A stretch of DNA of 64,000 nt from Paralichthys olivaceus. Its lineage: Eukaryota; Chordata; Actinopteri; Pleuronectiformes; Paralichthyidae. The DNA lies in NCBI RefSeq assembly GCF_024713975.1, contig NC_091113.1:12102501-12166500 (forward strand), in the 5' to 3' direction. Below, one piece after another: positions 48,401 through 60,591 of this stretch (within the stretch, counting starts at the first letter, position 1; the number at the start of each line of letters is the position of its first letter). The position numbers and the translations under genes are program-made. The notes beneath the pieces were generated by a model that saw only the letters and a program-made list of their open reading frames with translations, had not been told where the DNA came from and made no database searches.

Positions 48401-48992
48401 GCTGCTCCGGGTAACTCGGGACAAACCACAAAAACCTCACTGTCAACTATTTTAATTGGAAACTATTTTCAGACAAAAGTAGAAAATAATGAGACGTGTC
48501 CACAGCGAGATCTGTGGAAGCTCTCGAATAAGTAGGGCGCCGTTTCTCACGAGAGGCGGTGAGTTTCTTTGTGTAGCAAACACAAATGAAACTCTATTCA
48601 CCTCCATTGTTCTGAGGCTCACAGCAGGAAAGTGGAAAGTGGAGTGATTCATCTTCATATTTTTTTCCACCTTTATCTTCTCCTATGTTGTCTCTTACTT
48701 CTACTGCTTCTTTTTCTCCATCTTCTTCTCCTCCTTCTGCTTCTCCATCTTCATCTCCTTCTGCATCTCCTTCTCTGTCTCCTTTTTTTCATCTTCTCCT
48801 CCTCCTTCTTCTCCCTTTTCTTCTTCTTCAGCTAAATTAACTGTTCTGCTTCTGCCCTAAAAATAATGTTTGAATATTTTTTTTTATAATCTGACTAAAA
48901 TGGTTTCTGTCATTATAAATGAAGATTTGTCTGCTCTCCTCTTGTGATAATAACGATATGTTGTTTCGACCTCAGGCAAAGACAAACAGTAA
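45458..48992 (+). CDS. msrb1: methionine-R-sulfoxide reductase B1, selenoprotein (in-frame TGA = Sec)
   Basis: Reduces methionine-R-sulfoxide in proteins (cytosol and nucleus; actin is a known substrate) using selenocysteine. Four exons: 45458-45512, 46256-46398, 48150-48267 and 48976-48992, giving 110 aa. Zinc-binding cysteine pairs are at 23/26 (MYVCSKC) and 69/72 (VLCGKCGNG). The SelR core reads [17 protein letters not shown] and [11 protein letters not shown]. The TGA at 48228-48230, codon 93, falls exactly at the Sec of the family ([14 protein letters not shown]), so translation must continue to the TAA at 48990. The last exon codes for only a handful of residues (GKDKQ). A SECIS element follows in the 3' UTR. 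Automatic gene callers that treat TGA as stop would truncate this protein before its catalytic residue. Confidence 0.97.
46475..46640 (+). repeat. relic of dispersed fish repeat in msrb1 intron 2
   Basis: GGCACTCATATCTCCGCCAA, CACCAAATTGCACACTCATA and GAATTATTCTCTGAAAAT resemble pieces of the 8.2-kb family, rearranged and short. Confidence 0.4.
46826..46945 (+). repeat. relic with 'CTTTATTATCACCGAGGGGC' head
   Basis: The head is followed by AATCTGTTGTTCAGCCAGCA and ACAATGTAAATAAATACAAT, typical of a common fish repeat end. Confidence 0.45.
47770..48010 (+). repeat. copy 2 of the three-copy dispersed repeat
   Basis: TTTGCATCTGTCGCGTGTTT, CTGCTGTTTTCTCACATGGG, CTCCAGACGTTCT, GTCAGGAGATTCTCTGGAGT and CAGTGTCTGTCTGACAGCAG align in order with the copy at 55.5 kb. 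Lies in msrb1 intron 2. Confidence 0.6.
48665..48830. repeat. polypyrimidine (CTT/CTC)n tract
   Basis: About 165 bases almost wholly C/T, with degenerate TTCTTCTCC and TTCTGC units, in the last intron of msrb1 about 150 bases before the final acceptor. Confidence 0.85.
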
Positions 48993-49061
48993 AGCGAGAG
49001 GTCAGGTTTCCACCACAGCTGCTGAATCTGCTGCTCGGTCCTGGATGATGTGAAAGTGTCG

Positions 49062-49130
49062 GGTCAGCCAGTGATGTGGACGGGAGAAAGGCCCGAGAGG
49101 GACGTCCTGTCCACTGAAGAATCTTTGACC
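49062..49130 (+). ncRNA. SECIS element of msrb1 (3' UTR)
   Basis: Hand-folded. The outer stem is GGTCA (49062-49066) with TGACC (49126-49130). The quartet strands are GTGA (49071-49074) and TGA (49115-49117). The inner stem is a continuous 10-bp helix, GTGGACGGGA with TCCTGTCCAC, including one G-T pair. The conserved AAA follows 12 bases after GTGA, with a small CCC-GAGA-GGG hairpin above it, i.e. a form 2 SECIS. It sits about 80 bases after the msrb1 stop, where SBP2 binding is needed to recode the TGA. Confidence 0.9.
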
Positions 49131-49258
49131 AGACTCTGACACAGGTCACCAGGACACACGCTGCAAATAATCCTTTACTTGAGATTTGTCACACTCTTTG
49201 AATACCTCATGTTTAAATACACGTTTAACTCATTGCATATTATGATGATGTCTCTGAT

Positions 49259-49302
49259 GATGACATGTATCAGGTACATGTCATCATGTATCAGGTACAT
49301 GT
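49259..49302. repeat. two-copy 21-base palindromic tandem
   Basis: CATGTATCAGGTACATG occurs at 49264 and again at 49285. Each unit is nearly self-complementary. Confidence 0.85.
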
Positions 49303-50069
49303 TGCAAGAAATTAGTTTTTTTATCAGCTTTTAAGCAGTTTTCCATAAACAAGTCATTGCTGCTATGAATTTCACTGAATTTCTCATTGTATGGCTTCTA
49401 TCATTTACTCCTCAAAGTAAACACAAACAAATTATCTATGCACTGATGACATTTCTAATTAGTTTGTACTTTTGGTGTTTGTCCTCTATGTTTATTTTGA
49501 AATCATGCAGTAGCAAAGAAACTGTTAACCCACTGAATGATTCATGTACTTTAATTACATCTACTGGAAAGTTCTTTACTTCACCTGAGTAGAAATGCAA
49601 AATAATACGTCACTTGTAACCCTTGTGTATTTGCATTTTTCTTGGTTAAAACTCACATCTTAGTCAAAAGTTAAGAAAATGAAATTGTTTGTTTTAGCCT
49701 CTATATTGACAGTATATTGATACTTAAGGAAGTAACTAAATAAATTATAGTTTGATACATTTCAGCATTGTTTTGTATATTTTTACTGTAAGTTCTTTTA
49801 AAATAGAATCGAACTCCACCACCTTCAATTCTACTTATATAATATTGCCTCAGTTACACCAGGGAGACTGGATTGGCCAGTGTATCACCACAATGCATAT
49901 ATATGTATTGCATCAGATACAGGTACCTCGTACACAGACGTTTTCTGCAAACTGATATAGGTGGATATTTGTTACCGTACACTCACTTAACAAAGATCAC
50001 CTTTCTAAAAGGAGATCATTTGATTTACAAGTTCATATTAGCTCTCTACAAATGTCAGATCTCTACATA

Positions 50070-50260
50070 ATGTCTTGAAAAATTCACAGCTCCAATCTGG
50101 ATTTGGACCAAAATTTAATGGGTTCTTGCTGAATCTATATCGCCTCCTTACCCCAAGTTTCATGATAATCCAGTAGTTTTTGTGCAATCCATCAGACTGC
50201 ACAACAAAAAAAGAAACGCAGATGAAAACATAACCTCTATGGCAAAGGTATAAGCTATTA
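50070..50260 (+). repeat. dispersed fish repeat ('CAGTAGTTTTTGTGCAATCC' type)
   Basis: TCTGGATTTGGACCAAAATT, TAATGGGTTCTTGCTGAATC, CCCCAAGTTTCATGATAATC, CCAGTAGTTTTTGTGCAATC and GAAAACATAACCTCTATGGC follow the classic order of an abundant percomorph element. Confidence 0.8.
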
Positions 50261-50600
50261 TTTAGTTCACAGTTTACCTCTCAAAGGGTCTTTTTTCTGC
50301 CTGCCATTTCGAAGACTAAGTGCGATAAAGCGATATTAAATTGCCATTGTTTATTTGTAAGAGAATCTTGAGCTTTGTAGTTTTTCAGTGGAGAAGCTGA
50401 TGCTTCCTTGATTGACCTCTAGATGGGGCTGTCATTCTTTTAAATCACTCACTCCTCTCTAGAAGTGGAGGTTCCCCTGGTTAACTGGTTCAGTGAAAAG
50501 TCGAATGCAGAGAGATTGTGACATTGTCTGTTCTGGTGTATCTGCATATTTTGACTGCTGCATGTGTATAAATATGAATTTAATCAGTATGAATTTGTCG

Positions 50601-50733
50601 TCATGCACCAGTTATGGATGCTCCTGGAGCTAATAAGGGCTCAGGCTCTTCCTTGTAGCCCAGCTGCATGCCATACTCTGTGGGCTCCAGGGACTGGCAG
50701 AGACCCTGAGGTTTAAAGAAGTAGCCTGGCCGC
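50601..50733 (-). CDS. unassigned exon-like open segment (possible terminal exon)
   Basis: Unrecognised. On the minus strand a good acceptor (CCGTCTCTCACCAG) opens a stop-free frame of 43 codons ending in TGA at 50601. The product starts RPGYFFKPQGLCQSLEPTEY, continues GMQLGYKEEPEPLLAP and looks protein-like. Upstream partner exons were not established; a second island is about 600 bases upstream. Confidence 0.25.
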
Positions 50734-51302
50734 CTGGTGAGAGACGGAGGGGTATCATTACAAAGGAAGTACACACACACACACAGAAAAAAAGTGTGCC
50801 ACTCAACACACTGCCATAAAAAAGTTGGACTCTTTCCATCTTATGTTATCACATGTGTTGCTGTCTCACTTTCCTCACATGCATAAATTCCAAAACACAC
50901 AGAAAAACACACTGTCTACTCGATTTTATTGGTCTCACCACAGACAAGTAAAGTTTGAAGCATATTTCCTCTCAAAACATCACTTCTTCTAGCGTACAAT
51001 TACCAGAGGTCATCATAACATGGGTAAGAGTCGCTGAACTCTCCGCTTCGACAATTTGAATATCCTGCAGCACCAATCCACATCCACCAAACTTTGCTCG
51101 TGCACGCTGCCAAAGGTATTGAAACAAAGTTGAGGCCTCAGTGTGGCCTGACCTTGCAATGAGGTTGTTATGGCTGAGTAAATTTCCTCTCATGTTTTCT
51201 TGGCAGGCCGACGCTCCGAGGTTTATTCTTTTAACATAGCGTAGTCAATTTAGTGGTTGTTGTTGCCCCAGCTCCCTCACTGTGCTGTGTGTGCATGCAT
51301 TT

Positions 51303-51391
51303 TTAGCATAGGTGGTCCCGCTCGTAGCTGAACCCGCAGCCTTGGCAGCGGTTGTGTTGAGCGCAGCCCGTCGTACTGTACGGGAGCGGCT
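51303..51391 (-). CDS. unassigned exon-like open segment
   Basis: Unrecognised. The acceptor TTTCTGCTCATCTGCCAG precedes a frame ending in TAA at 51303 that reads PLPYSTTGCAQHNRCQGC followed by GFSYERDHLC, with four cysteines in 28 residues. All three frames are open here, so coding status is uncertain. Confidence 0.18.
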
Positions 51392-51954
51392 CTGGCAGAT
51401 GAGCAGAAAGCAAACACAGGCAGACAAGGATGTGTTGGCCACAAGTCTGTTATTAAAGAACACACCTCCGGATCATCCTGTACTGTAAGTCTGTGACGTC
51501 CGATGCATTCAACTGATAATTTACTTTTGATGTTATCATTGTAGCTCAACCTGTTATTTATATCTACTTCATGCTTACCTTGTTTTTCACTGGGTTCTCA
51601 GACTTATCCTTCTTTTTCTGTCCTTTTTCTCAATGCTGCTTAATGTGGTGTCTATTACGAGTATTAGAAAATAGCATTTCAAGAATAAAGTCGCGATATT
51701 ACAAAAATAGTTTTGAACAGTGAAACACAAACTTGGTGTTGGTGGTCAAATGAAAATGGTATTTGGACATAAACGTAACCCAAAATTTAACCGATTTAAT
51801 TGAATTTAGAGACAGTTAAGATTAGATATTCAGGTTGTTATTATTATTATTTTTTTACTTTGCATTGTTTGTGCAAAAGTGAAATATTTGAGTGTTTGCC
51901 CCAAGCGACTAACGTATCAACTGCACAGATCATAGACCTCATATAAAGATGGAC

Positions 51955-52215
51955 CACACGACTGTTCCCCAAAAGTGAAACCAAAGCGCCTTGATCGCCC
52001 CCTGGAGGCTGACTGCAGTGAAACTAATAAACCCCCTGGTAAATGTGGTTTTAATTATTTAATAAATGGTATCAAAACAGGTGAAATGTCAAGATTGACA
52101 GATGAGACTGACTCATCATTGGTCAAAATGCATGTATCCAGATCTCGATCGCTACAGTGGTTAGGGTTAGGGAGGAAGTGGAGACGCAGCCTCCATCTTT
52201 ACAGTGAATGATATA
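51955..52215 (+). repeat. dispersed repeat ('GAAACCAAAGCG ... CGCCCCCTGG')
   Basis: AAGTGAAACCAAAGCGCCTT, GATCGCCCCCTGGAGGCTGA and the end AGACGCAGCCTCCATCTTTA mark a percomorph repeat. It is related to the stretch at 53.9 kb and, inverted, to that at 27.9 kb. Confidence 0.65.
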
Positions 52216-53924
52216 GATGTTAGCTGTAAGGTAGCAACATACACGCAGAGGTAGTGCTCCTGTGCTGTTTCTCTTTCTTTCAGTCCACAGGTCTCTTCTT
52301 GTTTTTCCACGTGACTCCAAAAACCTGTTGATGTATTTTAACCTTGTCATTTCTACCTATACTTAAGTTAATGATGTCGACACTTAGAGACTGAAACCTT
52401 TGTCTTAAGGTTATCATTTATCTTTATTTTCTCCCTTTTATAATTTCTTTGCCTGACTATACACAACATTGTTTTTTAAAAGTCGTCTTAGTTATAAAAA
52501 AAAGGAAAATAAACGTATGCCAGGAGACATTTTGCTTGAACGTCTTAGTGGAATTTTTCCTCTCGACGATGGCTTATGATGAACATGGGTGACTTATAAT
52601 AATCGTCCTGTCAGCACATCACAATTCTACCTCCCAGGAAACCCCAATTGAAAGGAGTGTCTTGGCAACAGCAAGGCGGCATGTGTCTGGGCCGCAAATA
52701 TGTGAACTACCAAACTGGTTTGAACACTTAACAATATTTCCTCTTGGCATTTCTGGCTCAGACGGATACTTTAACAATAATCTATCATCTCATCATTGAC
52801 GTTACAAGACGCATTCATGGGACATTTGAAAGCTGCCTCTGCAAAAGAAAAGCTTCCTTAGTGTGAACTCAGGACACATTTTCTTTACTACTGGACTTTA
52901 GGTTAATGGTGAATCTCCTCAAATAGCAGACAGCTCAGCGTTGAATCGCACAGACACTGCATCAACCGGCTGACCTGAGACGTTTTCAAGACAAGGTTAA
53001 TGTTTGAATCAGTGGGAGAAGAATCCCTGTACAGGCATGAGAGATGATCTCTTCACAATATTATAAAAGGTATTCAGGAGAAGGAAAAGGTCGTCACGGG
53101 GTATTTTATTTTGCCTTCACAAAGTATAGGGACCCTCAACTTTCATTTTTGGCTGCATGGGTCAATCTTCTATTAAATATGAACAGCTAAGGCAGAAATC
53201 TGTTACCGAGTTAATGTGTTTCATTAAAGAAAATGTTTCTGTCTACAGAACAAACATATTTTCAGACTCGATAAACATTATTTTAGTGGGAAAAGCCTCT
53301 TCAGAACCATTTTCCTCCCAAAATGGATGAATGGGTATTTTCCAAAAAACGACTTTTCACGTTTTATGGGTTTCAGCTCATACACTCCAGATCAGATAAG
53401 ATGATTATGCAAAATTATCCCATCAGTCATCACTGTGGATGACATCATAGTTATTAGGGCATATTAGAGCCACTTGCCATGCCAGAACACACATAAACAT
53501 TAGAAATGCAAGCACACACTGATAATAGTTTGGCTACGGGACAGTGAAGCACCATTATCTGCCTGGGAATTGAACATTGTGCAAAACGGTGAAACTTGAT
53601 AGATACACCATCAAGTGTTTTGGTTCTAGTGAGTACAGAAGCCTTTTTCAAGGGGTCTTTTCATTTGTTTGCTCAATTGTTCATTTTGTCAGTCCCTAGG
53701 ATGTCAAGTTAAAGATCTTGAAATGGTTATTTCACTGATTGGATAAGTCTGGGAATTCACTGAGGAGAACTGGTAAAAGAAATCCAACAATTCTAGTCCC
53801 TGTATGAGTGATGGTGCCAAAAGTGCCTCTTGTGGCCAAACGGTTAATTAAAGAGCATATCGCTGCAGTGTCATGGTTCCTCTCAGACCCTTGTCCAAAA
53901 ACAAAAAGAATTGGATTCTTTATC

Positions 53925-54070
53925 TTGTGAGGTTTTCCCACATGAAAAGTGAAGCCAAAGCATCTCAGTAGCGCCCTGGTGGCTGGCTGGCTCCATCCCT
54001 CGATGGCCCCATGTGCAGACTCTGACTCCAAATGTGCAAGATGGCAACGTTCATATCCAAGAGATTTTGG
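53925..54070 (+). repeat. second copy of the same family
   Basis: AAAAGTGAAGCCAAAGCATC, TCAGTAGCGCCCTGGTGGCT and CAAGATGGCAACGTTCATAT follow the same order as at 51.96 kb. The open frame across it on the minus strand is therefore repeat-derived. Confidence 0.6.
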
Positions 54071-55499
54071 CTCCATTTCTAGATAGTGGGAGGAAATTGT
54101 GACCAAATGCTTACGGTAAGCAGAGACCTTTGCTTTTTATCCAAAAACTAAACAATAGATTCTATATTTCACCTTTTGTTAGACTTTTTCCAGATGAACA
54201 CTCAAAACAAGGCCTTTCTGTCACTGATGATATATAAAGATACTTGTACAGGATGAGAAGTACTTTAAATGAACTGACCTATAGCCTATGTGCAAAATTG
54301 AAAGACCATTTCCATCAGTGTAAAAAGCAAATCTGAATTCCCATATTGTTGATGGCTATTAGAAATGATCTCTACATAACCCCCGTCACTTCCCCTGACA
54401 TCTCTTTAGAAAAGTAAATTAGTGCAGTACTACTAGAGATGAGAAATGACCCCTTACTTGAAGATCACTCAGCAGAAGGTGTTTACAGTGTTCTGGCGGT
54501 GGCAGCCCTGAGTTAAAGAAAGTAAACCTGTTAACACAAGCTTAATTTTGTCTGAATATTTCCAACTGTCTGAGTGAGAAAAGACAAAGGGTGTTCTGTG
54601 AGCCATCCCTGGTGTGTGACGGTCGTGTGGTCAGGAGTTAAATCATAAAGTGGCTGCAAACAGCATCAACCCGCAGGCCACTATAACCAGTCAGTCACTG
54701 GGACCAGAGTCGTTCAGCATCTGGGCTAAATTATGCTCCATCCTCTGGACACTGAGCAAATCTCCACCATCCATCTTGATGCCCTGACATGTGGTGCCTG
54801 CCGACTGCAGCTCCCAGTTAACCAGGCCCGCTGTGTCCCCAGTGTCAGCGGCTCCTCTCAGGTCCCAGCAGACGCCACGTATGTATCACCATGCATCATA
54901 CTAGGAGATCCAGAGCATTGAGCTGCTGCTCAATAAGTCAGCGGACAGGCGGCACAGACAGCGACGTATCGACACCTTTCAGCTCCAGATGGGATTTGAG
55001 TTAGAGAGCCACAAGGGACTTGATTGACTTATAGCTTCACTTCATGTCTCACAATGGCTCAGACTCAGTAACGTGTTGGTCTTATATGAGCCTATATATA
55101 AGGTAATGCCATCGTATGTTGCTCATACAAGTGCTACCACACTATTTCACAATGTTACCATGGAGAGGAGTTGATGTATGGAAAATAAAGAGTATTTTTG
55201 CAAAGTTCAGCCTCAAGTCACTCCCAGAAAACTGAATGCTGCTGATGGTAGGAAGTCCTATCAGATGTGACAGTCATACCTGAAAGTAGAACAGTCACTT
55301 TATCCATAAATCAGGTTTGAATAAATTTGACATGAAAAGCAATTTGTTTAAACTGAAAAATAAGGCAGTTGCATGCTACAAAGTCAACAAACAGTCTTAA
55401 CTTTTTACCTCTGTTTGTTACTTTGCCATCTACGATGTGAAATACTTCCACACGCTGCTTCTCAAACGCTTTGGTGTCATGATTGTTGGGACGGCATTA

Positions 55500-55770
55500 T
55501 CGGAGCAGTATTTTTTCCATTTTGCATCTGTCACATGTTAGAAACATCATGCACATGCCTACTTGCTCACTGTGAATTTTCAGGACTATTTCCAGCTGTA
55601 TTCTCACATGAGCTCACTCTAATATTTTACAGACGTTTTACCGAGGGACTGGTGGGAAAAGTTCTTTCAAATGTCAGATGCGACTGACTGGGATATTTGA
55701 GTTCTCACATTCAGCCCTTCCAGAAAAGGAGAATCTCTGGACTTTAGTGCATGTCTGAAAGTTGACACCT
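55500..55770 (+). repeat. copy 3 of the three-copy dispersed repeat
   Basis: TTTGCATCTGTCACATGTTA, GCTGTATTCTCACATGAGCT, TACAGACGTTTTACC, GAGAATCTCTGGACTTTAGT and GCATGTCTGAAAG parallel the copy at 47.8 kb. Confidence 0.6.
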
Positions 55771-56670
55771 TAACACCTTCAATGTTAATAGAATCACTCT
55801 ACTGATACTGAAGGTACATTTTGAAAGAATTAAAAGAAATAAATCCTAAATATGCACTTAAAAAACTCAAACTATCAAACAGCCAGCAGCTTCAAAGAGT
55901 CATATTATCTAAAGTTTAAAAGAATAATATAACATGTTCTCACCCTCCTCTGGTGGTATGCTGTTATGAACATAGCTTTGGTTTGTGAGCAGGTTTTGAG
56001 ATACATCTTAAAGATTTCTGCCTCTAAACCAAAACACTGCAGGTCAATGGAATTTAGTTTTGTGGTGCTTGTGGTCAAATAGACATGTTTGGAAGGAAGT
56101 GGTTAAACACTTTTGTAGAACATCCTGTGGAGTGACACAAGTTCTAGAAAGATACATCAATTCACCTCCATTGTATCTGTCCCAACATCATTCTGTGTCT
56201 TTTTCAGGCCAGACACAGATATCTGAAAAGCTTTCTGGGCGAATAAATCAAAGCTACTGCATCAGCATACCTTTAGAGCAAAAGAGAAAATAATTCTTTG
56301 TAATTTGGCCAACCTGACCAGTGAACAGACATCCAGCAGAAAACGGGACACAAAGTTGACTCTTGCTTTACAGCCTGTCTAACAGCAGCAGGTAGAAGCT
56401 CAGTCGTCACTGTCTGATTTGCTGCATTACTGCATCACCACAAATTCCTCCTGACTGTTTGTAAACACACGTATCAGAGCCCCGTCTTGTACTGCGTTAT
56501 CTTTCCTCCAGTGAGCAGATAACAGCTAAAAAAATCTGCAACAGGCTTCAAAGCTGCTGAGCTCCCCGAGCCGGAGCGACGCACGCTCCTAAACTATTTA
56601 ATCAGGAGCTTTTCTTTTGGCCTCTTGCTGCAGACCTGGAATGGTGATATGCTCTGAAAGCAGACATCGA

Positions 56671-56713
56671 TGTGTTTGTGTGTGTGTGTACGTGTGAGTG
56701 TGTGTGTGTGTGG
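56671..56713. repeat. (GT)n microsatellite, interrupted
   Basis: GT-rich run with TACG and GAG interruptions. Confidence 0.85.
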
Positions 56714-59700
56714 TAGTCGTGGTTAAGGGGGTCATGTTTGTTTAGGCTGCCTGTCTGTTTCAGTGGGACAGGCTCGGGCTCATAGGGGTATAATTCTGTG
56801 GTGAGACTGCTGAAGATCTTACAAGTTTTCTGAGTTTTAAGTCCTGAGGCCCCTCGCGCTCCAGTCCATTGATTCCTGCAGCTTGAACAGTCAAATAATC
56901 AAACAGAGGAATGCTTTGCATCTTGATGAAGACAGAACTCTGAAAAGTTCCTATTTTCCAAACTCATGCACCCACATGGAGAGCAACGCTGGCATTAGTC
57001 ATTTTTATTTTGTCCTTGGGTTCTGCAAGTACCTATCAGATGGTCCGCGCAGTGCGTCTCTATATTTACAGCCACATCCAGCTTCTGATATATCATCCTC
57101 CTCCGTGGAATTTCATAGCAGAGAGGAGAAGTGACCAGAATGATTATAGGCCAGTCTTTATTGCATGAATGACATCATGACTGTAGATCATGGACTCTTA
57201 TGGTTTTGGAAATCCTCTATACATGGCACAATAAATCTCACAGCAGCAGTAGCATGCAGGCCAAGGCCATAGGCTAAATGTTTGGATTAGATGCAGAGGA
57301 AAAATGGTTGTTTAAGGGAGGTCTGCATGCAACAAAAAAAAAGACCACACGGACCAAACATCAAATATACTCACATAAAGTGTGCATCAGCATGACAGGG
57401 TGGTCTTATTAGCTTGTGTTCCATCGGTCAGATAAGGCTGATTGCTCACTGCTGCAGGGTGCAGCACAGATAGGTAGATAGCTCCGCTGCTATTAAAAGA
57501 GCCTGACATCATCTGTGCTGTAGAGTAATTCCTGTTTTTGATCCTTAATTATTTTATGACGCAACTTGTTTTGTCCAACTCTACCTGAGGGGGATTGAAT
57601 TGAATTGTCACATTGCTTCTCCATGTTATTTCATGGGACATGGAGTGCAAGTATTTTGATGTCTTTTTTGTTGTTTGTTCTTCTAATGGGTTGTATATGA
57701 ATGCATTTTATATTGATTGGAACCAAATAATCAACAAACTAACGAACTATCAAATTAATTTGTATGTAAAAGATTCCAATGTGATTTGTTCTTTACATTA
57801 GATTTGTATTTTGTATTTAAAATCAAAGGAGAAATCTTTGGTTGTGAAATAATAAAAATGTCCTTTTTGATAACGATTTTCCCTGATTTTCACATTATTG
57901 TACTCCTAACCTCAACATTGGTTTTGTGCTGATGATGAAAAAGGGGTCGGCTGTCTGCCATCTTTGAAAATCCAGTGTGAAAAACAGGAAACATTGAAAT
58001 ATGTAGCTTAACAATGAAGAAGCTGTGTTCTTGGCCACTGACTCACCTCAAAAATGTACATAGCTGGAGGCAGCTGGTACCTTCGTGTTGCTTCTTTCTT
58101 TTTTTTTTACATTAGATATTTATACAGTACTTGATGTTCTACTACAGAAATATAGATTAAAAGCTTGTTAAATTGCATGAAAAACGAATTCCCAATATGA
58201 ATCTTCATCTGCTAAATGTTACATTTTGCTTCGGGCACTTTCTTCTCCAGATCTCTCAGCAAAATAAATGTCAGATGTCAGGAGATAAACTGATTTCCTT
58301 CCACGTTGTTTTGTCTGGATCTTGACGCTGCATAAGACACCTGAGGCCTTATCCACTCCTGGTTTGTCACTCAACAGGGTTGTGAATGGGCCCAGAGCGC
58401 TGGAAGCATGTGATAGGTCAGAAGCCTGTCACTGCAGCTTTCCCTCAGTCCTGTTGCACTAAGAGCACATTTATAATGACTGATTTATATTCCAAAACCT
58501 TCATGTAAACAACGCAGAAGAAACAACGCAGAAGAAATGTGAGGTTTTATGAAAGACAAGGGCCACTGTTTAACCACAATGCCTTGCAGTAAAGGTTTAA
58601 ATATGATAAGGCAGGCATGCATAAGGTTAGTTCTCATGGCAGCAGCTCTCGCCATTTCCCTAATAACTCAGCTATAAAGTGATAAACACTTTTTTTATTA
58701 TCACCCCCACATTTACCTGTGTCACACAACGAGGCAGTGATCCTGTGCAGACATGCCAGACACATTACGTCCTTCCTTTGCTCCTCAATTGAAAACATTT
58801 TTCGTGCAGCGAGCTTGTAGCCACACCCATGTGATAATGCACAGTGCGGCCGTGCCCTATACTTACCCAGCTCACCGCAGAGCTCTGCCCTGCAGTTATG
58901 GCTGAGAATACGGCCCTGCCACTGGCTTTCACACAACACACGGATCCACAGCGCACGAATACTGTGACTGCAAGGACTCTCCCATTGGTCGGTGCTTTGT
59001 TTGTGTACAGCATCTTAAAAGTGGTAAAATGCCAGGTTTTGTTTTTTTTCGTGACATATTTGTTGCTGGGCACAAATTCCTGCAATGTTTTGTCTGAAAG
59101 AAAGGCGCTGTCAATCAAACACTTTGTGCGGTTCTCTCTGTAGCACTTTTTTCCTCAGATGTTTTTGAGATGGAGTAAGGGGTGTGTCCAGACTAGCTTA
59201 TATCCCTGGTTTTGATTGGGTCGGGTTGGTGAGGGTCAAAACTTGGTTATGATTGGCCAGTGAATGCCAGTCCATGAACGCACCATGCTCTCATGTGCAC
59301 CATGAATGACAGGTACACAGAGAGGGACAGAAGACAGACTGACATGTCTGGCAAAAACTTTTTTTGTCATTCAAAGATTATTCTTAACATCTTTGATCTT
59401 CTCATTATAACTCCCATGTTTTTACAGATATATAAAATCAAAATAGAAAGCTTAACAAAGCAATACCTGGGAATATGGACGAAGAAACTACATATGATAC
59501 GTTCATCTTTATATACAATCTATGATCAGAGGATATTAAGGCTGCACACATGAATCATCGCTCTGTACAATCTGTGGGACAAACAGGCTGCAGTATGTGC
59601 AATGACACATCACAGCCGCTAACCAGGAGGAAAATAACTATCATTGGAGCAGCTGGACACCATCTCTGACTTTGATATGCACTTCTTATTATATATGCAC

Positions 59701-60424
59701 GGATTATTCTGTACAGTACACACATGTCAAATCTTACAGACCATAATAACAAGCGGCAGGAGAAAAAAAAAGAAACATCACGAGCCAAGTCAGAGATATC
59801 ATCAGATGTCATATCACGGCTTATCTCCCTAGAAGAAGTCTCACCAGACGGGTGGTAAATCCATTACAATGACATTAACAAGTAGAATTACTGCCTCGTG
59901 GCTTTATGTTGGACCTGACTCATTATGTTGTAAAGACTTTGTGATGTGTGTGAATGTGAGCGAGACACATTCCACCCAGGTGAGTAACAACAGCCCACTG
60001 GAGGAGCAGCTCTTCATGAGCTGCTCACATGTATTGTATGTTCGGCGATGCAGTACAATACTGAGACAAAGCTCAGTATTTTCCTGCGGGACAATGACTG
60101 CAACGCCCTCTTGGACAACTTGAGACGTCTGCTGTGTTCACTTTGACCTGAAACAGTGAGGGGATTAGCTATTGTGTCAAACACAAAAGCGGAAAGGCAC
60201 TTCAAAGAGACACCGCAAAAAATAGAAGGAAATAATTGAATTGGTTTAAAACGTATTGAATTTCTCAACCTGCAACTTTCTCACCAAATGTTGATCAGAC
60301 CAACCTGAATTTTCAACTCTATTTTTCAGTTTTTGCATGAATTGTTATCACAGCTACACCTTAAATTGTTGTACCTTGCCTACATGTATTCAGTAACACG
60401 TCAGCTGGTCTGGTGTGGCAGCAG

Positions 60425-60591
60425 TGAATGATCCTGAGAAGCTCCGGGAACGTGTGAAACAGATCCTGTCTTTGAAGCGGCCGCCGCAGGTCATTACGGG
60501 GACTTTGCCGAGGATTACAGATGTGAAGCAGCAGTCACCGCCGAGCTTTGTGCAGCTGTGTGCTTTCCACAGCCGCACACCTTACACACAG
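60425..60591 (+). CDS. unassigned exon-like open segment
   Basis: Unrecognised. It follows GGCAGCAG and ends at CACACAG before GTGGCTGG (another possible donor is CCGCAG before GTCATT at 60490). The frame reads VNDPEKLRERVKQILSLKRP, PQVITGTLPRITDVKQQ and then a Ser/Pro/Phe segment, and stays open from 60397 to the stop at 60670. Codon choice (CTC CGG, GTG, CAG, CTG) is unlike the AT-rich surroundings. No partner exons found. Confidence 0.25.

Noticed and set aside
53732..54106. 124-codon minus-strand open frame
   Set aside because: It runs across a dispersed repeat (AGTAGCGCCCTGGTGGCT) and has no recognisable domain or splice support.
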